Shown here one piece after another: positions 1 to 5,153 of a stretch of DNA of 5,153 nucleotides (its first letter is position 1; every line of letters starts with the position of its first letter). The notes under the pieces are model-generated. The model had not been told where the DNA came from. It made no database searches and saw only the letters and a list, made by a program, of their open reading frames with translations. A program made the position numbers and the translations under genes. Origin of the DNA: Nitrospiraceae bacterium (GTDB lineage: Bacteria > Nitrospirota > Nitrospiria > Nitrospirales > UBA8639); NCBI GenBank assembly GCA_003523945.1, contig DOFS01000222.1:1-5153 (forward strand). Reading direction: 5' to 3'.

Positions 1-1308
1 ATCTTTGGCCAACAGCCACGGAGCGGTTTTATCAATATATTGATTAGCTGACTGGACCAAACCCCACGTGGTTTCCAGTGCACGATTAAATTCCAAGTGG
101 CGAAGGTGTGTGGCAATGGAAGGGAAAAGAGATGAAGCCGCATCCTGAAGCTGACGATCCTGATCGGTTTCGTGCTGGACGTCAGGTTGAGGAACGGTAT
201 TGTTGGAAAAACTCGCCAACATTGTGAGAGTGCGGGACAACAGATTCCCAAGATCGTTTGCCAGTTCCGCATTATACCGGCTCCCGAATGCCGTGATGGA
301 GAAATCTCCATCCTGGCCGAATGGCACTTCCCTCAAAAGAAAATAGCGAAATGCATCAGCGCCGAATTCTTCTACCACGGCATAGGGATCAATGACATTC
401 CCGCGACTTTTTGACATCTTTTCCCCATTAACGGTCCACCAACCATGCGCAAAAATGGATTGAGGGAGAGGCAGTTCCAAGCCCATTAACATGGTCGACC
501 AGTAGACGGCATGTGTTGTCAGGATATCTTTTCCGACCAGATGGAGCGAGGCGGGCCAGAATTTTGCGGTGCTGGGAATTTGAGCGACGTACTCGAGTGC
601 TGACAGGTAATTAACCAGGGCGTCGAACCACACATAAGCCACGCAATCCCGGTCAAAGGGTAGTTCGACCCCCCACGACAACCGTGACTTGGGTCGGGAG
701 ATTGACAGATCTTCCAGGGGCTTTTGAAGAAACCCTAAGACTTCATTGCGACGGGAGTCTGGTTGAATGAAGCCGGGGTTTTTCTGAATATGCTCCTTCA
801 ACCGGCTCTGAAACCGACTCATACGAAAAAAATAATTTCGTTCACTGACCTGTTCCACTGGTCGCCGACAATCGGGACACAGGCCGTTCTCCACATCCTT
901 TTCTGTCCAAAATCGCTCGTCAAAGGTACAGTACCAGCCGATGTATTCGGCCTGATAGATCAACTCTTTGTCGAAGAGGGCTTGGAGATGACGTTGCACC
1001 ACGGCCTGATGTTGGAGATCGGTGGTACGAATAAATCCGTCATTGGAGATATGTAATTGCGACCAGAGATTCTTGAACTTCGGCGTGAGGCGGTCACAAT
1101 GTGTTTGTGGATCGATCCCGGCCTTAGCGGCAGCCTGTTGAACTTTTTGCCCATGTTCGTCTAATCCCGTAAGGAAAAAAACCTCGTGTCCTGTTAACCG
1201 ATAAAATCGGGCCAAAACATCTGCGGCAATGGTGGTGTAGGCATGGCCAATGTGAGGCACATCGTTGACATAATAGATCGGGGTGGTGACGTAAAAGGTG
1301 TTGGACAT
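1..1308 (-). CDS. metG: Methionyl-tRNA synthetase, C-terminus cut off by the window edge
   Basis: Cytoplasmic class I aminoacyl-tRNA synthetase that joins methionine to tRNA-Met using ATP. The frame is open from the ATG at 1308 to base 1, giving 436 codons with no stop. Seen in the translation: the N-terminal YVTTPIYYVND, the HIGH motif at residues 19-22, TGLDEHGQK at about 46-55, a zinc-knuckle insertion at 127-147 (C127, D130, C144, C147), the VWFDAL region near 226-231, and KMSKS at 297-301. The alpha-helical anticodon domain shows N355, R359 and W431, which line up with E. coli N391, R395 and W461, the residues that read the CAU anticodon. Whether a C-terminal tRNA-binding dimerisation domain follows cannot be seen. 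The knuckle carries Asp where a fourth Cys would be usual. It lies 87 nt downstream of holB on the same strand, with no terminator-like hairpin between, so it is probably the third gene of the tmk-holB unit. The start is supported by a ribosome binding site and the canonical N-terminus. Confidence 0.97.
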   Translation of the reverse strand, partial: MSNTFYVTTPIYYVNDVPHIGHAYTTIAADVLARFYRLTGHEVFFLTGLDEHGQKVQQAAAKAGIDPQTHCDRLTPKFKNLWSQLHISNDGFIRTTDLQHQAVVQRHLQALFDKELIYQAEYIGWYCTFDERFWTEKDVENGLCPDCRRPVEQVSERNYFFRMSRFQSRLKEHIQKNPGFIQPDSRRNEVLGFLQKPLEDLSISRPKSRLSWGVELPFDRDCVAYVWFDALVNYLSALEYVAQIPSTAKFWPASLHLVGKDILTTHAVYWSTMLMGLELPLPQSIFAHGWWTVNGEKMSKSRGNVIDPYAVVEEFGADAFRYFLLREVPFGQDGDFSITAFGSRYNAELANDLGNLLSRTLTMLASFSNNTVPQPDVQHETDQDRQLQDAASSLFPSIATHLRHLEFNRALETTWGLVQSANQYIDKTAPWLLAKD

Positions 1309-1318
1309 GACGAATACA

Positions 1319-1324
1319 TCCTCT
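1319..1324 (-). promoter_or_regulatory. Ribosome binding site of metG
   Basis: On the minus strand this reads AGAGGA, a good match to the Shine-Dalgarno core, ending 10 nt before the ATG at 1308. The spacing is slightly long but workable. It lies inside the 87-nt holB-metG gap (1309-1395), where I see no terminator stem followed by a T-run and no convincing promoter. This favours read-through from holB. Confidence 0.6.
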
Positions 1325-1395
1325 GTTAGCTTCGAACCCACATGTGTAAAACGACTTTGATGGTCGCAGAACTGGGGTAAGCAGGCAATTGATGA

Positions 1396-2427
1396 TTAGG
1401 CGAGCTCTGGTAAATGCGATATTTCCAATTGGTCGTGGAGATGAAAGAAAAATTGCTCCAATCCGATTTGCACATTAAGATTTCGTTGTTGCCCTCGTTC
1501 GAGCTGGTTGAGTTCCTGGATTAAGGCCAGGAGAGAAGAAGGGGTAATCTGTTGGGCCAACCTGCGAAGGGCAGGTTCCTGGTCCTGGTACAGCGTGGGA
1601 GAAAAGGAATGATCCAGGGTCAGTAATAGTAAATCCCTGAGCCCTGCCCAAAACCAATGGATTGCTTCCTGTACTTGATTAGATTTAACCAGGCCTTCAC
1701 TCATATCCATGACCCGTGAAGCCGATGCCGTCTGTTCACCAAATAACAGAGCCCAGTACTGACGGAGTTTCACCTTCAATTCTATGGGGTCACAAGCCAA
1801 AGCTGAACCCAGCCGGCCTTCCGCAAATGCCGCAATTAAACGAGCATCCGAGGCTTCCCTGTCCGTCCGGTCTCTCAGGAATTCATAAATGCTGCTGGAA
1901 GGGAGCGGCGAAAATCGTAACGTAATGCATCGAGATCGAATTGTCGTCAGGAGGTGCTCCGGGCGGCTGGTGATCAGGAGAAAGAGGCAATGGTCCGGCG
2001 GATCCTCCAAGGTCTTGAGCAAAGCATTGGCCGCTTCCGTGGTCATGGAGTCGGCCTGATCAATCAGGCAAATTTTATGAGACCCTAGAAGAGGACGATA
2101 AATGACCAGATGTTCGATATCGCGAATTTGATCAATGGTAATTTTGGGGTTTTGCTTTTGGGTATCTTCAGGTTGAACCAACAAAAAGTCGGGATGGGTG
2201 GCCTGGGTAATTTGGTGGCATGACCGGCAGAGGCCGCAGGCATCAGGGGTTGGAGCGATCTGCGGTGCCTCACAGTGTAAATATTGTGCAAGCGCGATAG
2301 CGGTGAGGCGTTTTCCAATGGTCGGTTCTCCATGAAAAAGATAGGCATGCCCCAGATGATTAGTGGAGACGGCTGTCTGTAGCCATTTAATTGGTCGTTG
2401 ATGCCCGACGAGATCTCGAAACGCCAT
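1396..2427 (-). CDS. holB: DNA polymerase III subunit delta-prime (clamp loader)
   Basis: Stator subunit of the clamp-loader complex, which opens the sliding clamp and loads it on primed DNA during replication. The 343-residue protein is the usual length and shows the AAA+ layout. It has an N-terminal MAFRDLVGHQ start and a Walker A-like GEPTIGKR at 33-40. A four-cysteine zinc module is formed by C52 and C64-C67-C70. A Walker B-like KICLIDQAD sits at 118-126, NALLKTLEDPP at 134-144, a sensor 1-like LLITSRPE at 150-156, and the SRC motif at 165-167, which contributes the arginine finger to the neighbouring ATPase subunit. The last 140 or so residues form the less conserved collar domain. Walker A has Arg40 where Ser or Thr normally follows the Lys. 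Delta-prime is not an active ATPase in E. coli, so this fits a degenerate nucleotide site. The first 41 nt of the gene overlap the end of tmk. The start is set by the canonical N-terminus and a strong ribosome binding site within tmk. Other AAA+ clamp-loader paralogues such as DnaX are longer and keep a full Walker A. Confidence 0.95.
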   Translation of the reverse strand: MAFRDLVGHQRPIKWLQTAVSTNHLGHAYLFHGEPTIGKRLTAIALAQYLHCEAPQIAPTPDACGLCRSCHQITQATHPDFLLVQPEDTQKQNPKITIDQIRDIEHLVIYRPLLGSHKICLIDQADSMTTEAANALLKTLEDPPDHCLFLLITSRPEHLLTTIRSRCITLRFSPLPSSSIYEFLRDRTDREASDARLIAAFAEGRLGSALACDPIELKVKLRQYWALLFGEQTASASRVMDMSEGLVKSNQVQEAIHWFWAGLRDLLLLTLDHSFSPTLYQDQEPALRRLAQQITPSSLLALIQELNQLERGQQRNLNVQIGLEQFFFHLHDQLEISHLPELA

Positions 2428-3187
2428 GTTGGGGGGCCCCTTTGTTGGTTTGGATGCGCTTGATGGTGCGGCTGGGTCGAAGAGTTGCGTCAGCCAGGCA
2501 TGTCGATGGCAACGTCTGAATGAGGCGCGACATCATTGACGCGATGAGCGTGTTCAGAAGATCGGCTGGTTGTCTGGCATCCAATTTTTGAATGCGTTGG
2601 GGGTGCTGTTTTGCAAGGGCGATAAAGCCTCGACGCACTCGTTGATGGAAATCCAAGGATTCCTGGTCAAGTCGATTTTGGTGCCGGGCCTGTTGTCTTC
2701 TGGCCAACCCCTGGTGGGTCGGGAGATCGAGTAAAAACGTGAGATGGGGAGTCAGTCCTTCAGTGGCGAATTGATGGGAATGCTTCAGAAAGGTGATATC
2801 ACAATGTCGTCCGTACCCCTGGTAGGCCAGGGTTGAATCAAAAAACCGGTCACACAGCACAATCATGCCCTTTGACAGAGCTGGCCGAATCACATGAGCC
2901 ACATGTTGGGACCGGGCAGCCAGGATCAGAGATGTTTCACATTCTGGAGTGATGATTTCATTTTTGGATTTTGTTTTGGAGTGGGACAGCAAAAGACGAC
3001 GAATGGCCTCCGCCAATGGGGTCCCCCCAGGTTCCCGAGTTTCTAATACCTGATAGCCTTGAGCACGAAGTACACGTGCCAATCGACGGCATTGGGTGGT
3101 TTTTCCAGACCCTTCTGTGCCTTCAAAGGTAATAAATAACCCGGAAGGCTGGTCCCGTTTTTCGTTTAGATGGTTTCTTGGTTTCAT
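2387..3187 (-). CDS. tmk: Thymidylate kinase (dTMP kinase) with a long basic C-terminal tail
   Basis: Cytoplasmic P-loop kinase that phosphorylates dTMP to dTDP with ATP, an essential step to dTTP. The sequence shows FITFEGTEGSGKTT with the Walker A at residues 23-30, TREPGG at 50-55 (phosphate and dTMP binding), E84 and R92 in the helix before the dTMP pocket, CDRFFDSTLAYQG at 112-124 containing the DR motif D113-R114, and a lid segment around 164-188 whose QESLDF stretch resembles the E. coli enzyme. Homology to the E. coli C-terminus appears to end near residue 227. The remaining 39 residues are an extra tail with about eight Arg/Lys and a single acidic residue, making 266 residues against about 210-215 for the family. 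The tail's last 13 codons overlap holB. The ATG at 3187 is the only available start: an in-frame TAG lies just upstream and no GTG or TTG occurs before the P-loop. Its ribosome binding site (AGAG) is weak. First gene of the leftward unit. Confidence 0.96.
   Translation of the reverse strand: MKPRNHLNEKRDQPSGLFITFEGTEGSGKTTQCRRLARVLRAQGYQVLETREPGGTPLAEAIRRLLLSHSKTKSKNEIITPECETSLILAARSQHVAHVIRPALSKGMIVLCDRFFDSTLAYQGYGRHCDITFLKHSHQFATEGLTPHLTFLLDLPTHQGLARRQQARHQNRLDQESLDFHQRVRRGFIALAKQHPQRIQKLDARQPADLLNTLIASMMSRLIQTLPSTCLADATLRPSRTIKRIQTNKGAPQHGVSRSRRASTTN
2437..2443 (-). promoter_or_regulatory. Ribosome binding site of holB, inside tmk
   Basis: On the minus strand this reads AAAGGGG and ends 9 nt before the holB ATG at 2427. 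It lies wholly inside the tmk coding sequence, so ribosomes finishing tmk pass over it. It confirms the ATG at 2427 as the holB start, and therefore that the 41-nt overlap with tmk is real rather than an artefact of start choice. Confidence 0.65.
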
Positions 3188-3205
3188 GGCATTATACTCT
3201 GACCG

Positions 3206-3234
3206 ATCCTAGTCTAAGTCATTGAAATTCGCAA
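3206..3234 (-). promoter_or_regulatory. Candidate sigma70-type promoter for tmk-holB-metG
   Basis: On the minus strand a TTGCGA box (plus positions 3229-3234) and a TAGGAT box (plus 3206-3211) are separated by exactly 17 nt. Each matches consensus at four of six positions. Transcription would start near 3199, leaving a leader of only about a dozen nucleotides before the tmk ATG. This is inference from spacing and sequence alone. A perfect TATAAT lies even closer to tmk but has no matching upstream box. Confidence 0.4.
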
Positions 3235-3246
3235 GAAAAGTCTTGC
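3231..3246. repeat. 6-bp inverted repeat between divergent promoters
   Basis: The sequence GCAAGA-AAAG-TCTTGC is a perfect 6-bp dyad with a 4-nt centre. It overlaps the candidate leftward -35 box on one side and the candidate rightward -35 box on the other. No T-run follows on either strand, so it is not a terminator. It could be an operator half-site pair or chance. A 6-bp dyad in 160 bp is not rare. Confidence 0.45.
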
Positions 3247-3271
3247 AGGAGACCAGTCCTAATTGTAAGAT
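3243..3271 (+). promoter_or_regulatory. Candidate sigma70-type promoter for the DUF502 gene and glmU
   Basis: TTGCAG at 3243-3248 and TAAGAT at 3266-3271 are separated by 17 nt. The -10 matches consensus at four of six positions and the -35 at three of six, so this is a moderate candidate. A start near 3278 would give a leader of about 70 nt before the ATG at 3348. No other promoter-like pair is obvious upstream of the DUF502 gene. Confidence 0.35.
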
Positions 3272-3284
3272 GCGATAGCATCGC
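3269..3284 (+). repeat. Two overlapping, mutually exclusive short hairpins
   Basis: GATGC-GATA-GCATC (3269-3282) and GCGAT-AGC-ATCGC (3272-3284) are both perfect 5-bp inverted repeats sharing the same bases, so only one can form at a time. They sit at the expected 5' end of the rightward transcript. The stems are short and may be chance. No ligand-binding RNA family is recognisable. Confidence 0.35.
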
Positions 3285-3333
3285 GGTGGCTTCCGACCTT
3301 GTCCTGACCGTGCCTGCTCTATGTGGCGGGTAC

Positions 3334-3337
3334 AAGG
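3334..3337 (+). promoter_or_regulatory. Weak ribosome binding site that favours the ATG at 3348
   Basis: AAGG ends 10 nt before the ATG at 3348. The alternative in-frame ATG at 3321 has no purine-rich stretch upstream. Together with the usual N-terminus of the DUF502 family, this decides the start in favour of 3348. Confidence 0.45.
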
Positions 3338-3347
3338 CGATTTTTTC

Positions 3348-4025
3348 ATGAATACCCTTCGCGCCTCCCTCAGACGCTATTTTTTGACAGGCCTGTTGGT
3401 GATCACCCCAATTTGGGGAACGATCCTCATTTTAAAAACCCTGTTTGTGACCGTGGATAGTATTCTGGGGACCGCATTAGCAGACTTGGTGTTGCCCGAT
3501 TATTACTTCCCTGGTCTGGGTATTTTGGCATTATTGCTGTTGATTTTTTCTGCCGGGGTCTTTGCGACAAATTTTTTGGGAAAACGATTGGTGGTCCGGT
3601 GGGAAGAATTTTTAGATCGCGTCCCGATCGTACGTGGTATTTATGCCACATTGAAGTCGATGATGGATATTTTATCCTTCAAACAACGTGAAAAATATAA
3701 CAAAGTGGTTATGATTCAATTTCCCAAGGAGGGGCACTATTGTTTGTCGTTTGTCACCGGGGAGACCCGAGGAGAAGTCCAGGATTTGGCTCCAGAGCCT
3801 CTGGTCCATGTGTTTGTCCCCACCTCGCCGAATCCCACCTCAGGATATTTTCTTCTGGTTCCCGAGAGGGAGATTATTCCGGTTGATATGGGAGTTGAGG
3901 AAGCCATGAAGCTAATTGTTTCAGGCGGATTCTATTCTCCTCCGGATAAATCCTCTAGCATTGAAATTGCAAAAAAACGGGATAGAATGGCTCTTAAGGA
4001 CTCACCAAAAGTCCAAACCCCGTAA
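3348..4025 (+). CDS. DUF502 family (COG2928) inner-membrane protein
   Basis: A 225-residue protein of the DUF502 family, whose molecular role in bacteria is not established. The plant COV1/LCV proteins belong to the same family. Two hydrophobic helices are clear: one at about 12-33, carrying the family's TGLLVITPIWGT motif, and one at about 54-77, starting with PGLG. A short cytoplasmic-type region follows with RVPIVRGIYATLKSMMDI (91-108), which is highly typical of the family. A soluble domain at about 118-195 then contains FVTGETRGEV and FVPTSPNPTSGYFLLVPE (156-173). The tail after 200 is polar and charged. There is no signal peptide, and the charge pattern predicts the N-terminus and the C-terminal domain in the cytoplasm. 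The start at 3348 gives the usual family N-terminus. An upstream ATG at 3321 would add nine residues. It lies 34 nt before glmU on the same strand and is probably co-transcribed with it, a hint of an envelope-related role but no more than that. Confidence 0.93.
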   Translation: MNTLRASLRRYFLTGLLVITPIWGTILILKTLFVTVDSILGTALADLVLPDYYFPGLGILALLLLIFSAGVFATNFLGKRLVVRWEEFLDRVPIVRGIYATLKSMMDILSFKQREKYNKVVMIQFPKEGHYCLSFVTGETRGEVQDLAPEPLVHVFVPTSPNPTSGYFLLVPEREIIPVDMGVEEAMKLIVSGGFYSPPDKSSSIEIAKKRDRMALKDSPKVQTP

Positions 4026-4059
4026 CAAGAGACCTAGTACGAAGGGCATGGTAGGCATA

Positions 4060-5153
4060 ATGAGTGGTAAAAAAAACACGGCCGCAATGATTCTGGCTGC
4101 GGGTCAAGGAACCAGGATGAAATCGGCTTTACCCAAAGTCTTGCATCGTGTTGCCGGTCGTCCCATGCTGTGGTATGCCGCAATCTCAGCCAGGAAAATG
4201 GCGACCCAGACTGTCGCCATTGTGGTTGGCCATGGATCGGGACAGGTCCAGACATACCTCGAACAAGAAAAGGCCAACTTTGAACCCTTTGAAGTGGTGA
4301 TCCAGGAAAAACAATTGGGGACGGGGCATGCCGTTCAACAGGCCTACCCAGTGTGTACCAGGCCCACCGCTGGGCCGGTGGACCAATTCTTGATTCTCAA
4401 TGGGGATACTCCCTTATTAACTCAGGAGACTCTGACTGCGCTGGTTGATTGCCATGAATCCGAGAAGGCAAGTCTTACCCTCTTAACCACGGTCATTCCT
4501 GAGCCACGTGGCTACGGACGGGTTGTTCGCGGGCCATCCGGGGAGGTTTGTCGAGTCGTCGAGGATCGAGATGCCTCAGCAGAGGAACGCAACATTTCGG
4601 AGATAAATGTTGGGACGTATGTTGTGGATGCCACCTTCCTTGGGAAGGCGTTGAGCCAACTGCGCCCGCAAAATACTCAAGGGGAATATTACATCACCGA
4701 TATTATTGAAATGGCTGTTCATCAAGGTCTGAAAGTCGTTGCCTGGGTGACGAATGACGCACTGGAGACCACCGGAATTAACACACGAGAGCATCTGGCT
4801 ATAGCCGAGAAAGAAATGCGACGACGAATTTGCCGGCGCCTCATGTTGTCAGGGGTCACCATGCTGGATCCAGATCGTGTGCTCGTTGATGACGGGGTAG
4901 AAGTTGGAAGGGATACCAGTCTGTATCCCGGGGTGATGCTTGAAGGTCATACCGTCATTGGGGACAATTGCATTATTCATAGCAATTCGAGGCTGAATAA
5001 TACATTGGTCGGAAATAATGTCTTAATTCAGGATTCGTGCGTCCTTCTTGAAGCCACAATAAAAGAGGGGGCGGTCATCGGACCATTTGCGCATTTGCGT
5101 CCCGGTAGCCTCATTCAGCGAAAAGCCAAAATTGGAAACTTTGTGGAATTGAA
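4060..5153 (+). CDS. glmU: Bifunctional GlmU: N-acetylglucosamine-1-phosphate uridyltransferase / glucosamine-1-phosphate acetyltransferase, 3' end cut
   Basis: Makes UDP-GlcNAc, the precursor of peptidoglycan and lipopolysaccharide, in two steps: acetyl-CoA-dependent acetylation of glucosamine-1-phosphate, then uridylylation. The 364 visible codons are about 80% of the usual length of some 455. The N-terminal Rossmann-like pyrophosphorylase shows LAAGQGTRM (12-20), K26, QEKQLGTGHAV (82-92), NGDTPLL (114-120; D116 matches the Mg-binding D105 of E. coli), GYGRVVR (151-157), EINVGTY (181-187), GEYYITDIIEMA (208-219) and N241 (E. coli N227, also Mg-binding). After a helical linker with MLSGVTMLDPDR, the left-handed beta-helix of hexapeptide repeats begins near 275. 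R347-P-G matches E. coli R333. The window stops two bases into the codon expected to encode the lysine equivalent to E. coli K351, so the acetyltransferase active site, including its histidine, is not visible. In-frame ATGs at 4048 and 4087 are alternatives. The one at 4060 was chosen for its nearby GTAGG and natural-looking N-terminus, with modest certainty. It follows the DUF502 gene. Confidence 0.96.
   Translation, partial: MSGKKNTAAMILAAGQGTRMKSALPKVLHRVAGRPMLWYAAISARKMATQTVAIVVGHGSGQVQTYLEQEKANFEPFEVVIQEKQLGTGHAVQQAYPVCTRPTAGPVDQFLILNGDTPLLTQETLTALVDCHESEKASLTLLTTVIPEPRGYGRVVRGPSGEVCRVVEDRDASAEERNISEINVGTYVVDATFLGKALSQLRPQNTQGEYYITDIIEMAVHQGLKVVAWVTNDALETTGINTREHLAIAEKEMRRRICRRLMLSGVTMLDPDRVLVDDGVEVGRDTSLYPGVMLEGHTVIGDNCIIHSNSRLNNTLVGNNVLIQDSCVLLEATIKEGAVIGPFAHLRPGSLIQRKAKIGNFVEL

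Larger units (their letters stand above)
3201..3261 (+). repeat. Imperfect direct repeat, two copies 50 bp apart
   Basis: GACCGATCCTA at 3201-3211 recurs as GACCAGTCCTA at 3251-3261, identical at 9 of 11 positions and spaced by exactly 50 bp. Similarity extends a few bases further, since each copy is followed within a few bases by TAAG. A looser third form, GACCTTGTCCT, begins at 3295. The first copy covers the candidate tmk -10 box and the second lies in the spacer of the candidate rightward promoter. Function unknown. Confidence 0.4.

Noticed and set aside
763..1056. An open plus-strand frame opposite metG, with others at 172-414 and 1716-1925.
   Set aside because: These are antisense shadows of strongly conserved metG and holB coding sequence, with no family resemblance and no convincing ribosome binding sites.
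1339..1346. CACATGTG palindrome in the holB-metG gap.
   Set aside because: A single 8-bp palindrome with no promoter or second copy nearby is expected by chance and has no supporting context.
2431..2440. GGGGCCCC palindrome next to the holB ribosome binding site.
   Set aside because: A perfect palindrome with no loop cannot fold into a hairpin in a single RNA. It is a short GC-rich stretch within tmk codons.
3191..3196. A perfect TATAAT on the minus strand just upstream of the tmk ATG.
   Set aside because: No acceptable -35 hexamer lies 16-18 nt upstream, there is no extended -10 TG, and a start 7 nt downstream would fall inside the tmk start codon region. The TTGCGA/TAGGAT pair fits better.
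3321..3347. An in-frame upstream ATG that would extend the DUF502 protein by nine residues.
   Set aside because: No ribosome binding site precedes it, and the added residues are not typical of the family N-terminus. Kept only as an alternative start.
4048..4059. An in-frame ATG four codons upstream of the chosen glmU start.
   Set aside because: Its only purine-rich stretch, GAAGGG, ends one base before the ATG, which is too close for ribosome binding. The start at 4060 is slightly better supported, though the choice is not firm.
4576..4794. An open minus-strand frame opposite glmU, with others near 4034-4386.
   Set aside because: Antisense to conserved GlmU motifs, with no recognisable protein features. 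Treated as a shadow.

Overview
This window is bacterial chromosomal DNA holding five protein-coding genes, all recognisable housekeeping families. GC content is roughly half by eye. The genes are tightly packed and there is no sign of insertion sequences, phage, CRISPR arrays or RNA genes. The organism cannot be named with confidence. A Gram-negative bacterium is suggested, because the Tmk lid region and the GlmU motifs read like the E. coli forms. The cluster tmk-holB-metG next to a DUF502 gene and glmU would fit Nitrospirota or deltaproteobacteria-like groups, but that is a guess from family memory.

Left arm, minus strand, transcribed leftwards from about 3200: tmk (thymidylate kinase, 2387-3187), holB (DNA polymerase III delta-prime subunit, 1396-2427) and metG (methionyl-tRNA synthetase, starting at 1308 and cut by the left edge). 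tmk and holB overlap by 41 nt. holB and metG are separated by 87 nt with no visible terminator. They probably form one transcription unit linking dTTP supply, replication clamp loading and translation.

Centre, 3188-3347: a short divergent intergenic region, the only real non-coding stretch. It holds a plausible back-to-back pair of sigma70-type promoters, a 6-bp dyad between their -35 boxes, an imperfect direct repeat exactly 50 bp apart, and a small hairpin at the expected start of the rightward leader.

Right arm, plus strand: a DUF502 (COG2928) two-helix membrane protein (3348-4025), followed after 34 nt by glmU (from 4060, cut by the right edge), the bifunctional enzyme that makes UDP-N-acetylglucosamine for peptidoglycan and lipopolysaccharide. 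The short gap suggests co-transcription of an envelope protein of unknown function with an envelope-precursor enzyme.

No undescribed system is evident. The points most worth a second look are the long basic tail of Tmk that overlaps holB, the Asp in the MetRS zinc knuckle, the architecture of the divergent promoter region, and the DUF502-glmU pairing. No stretch longer than 300 bases lacks a gene.
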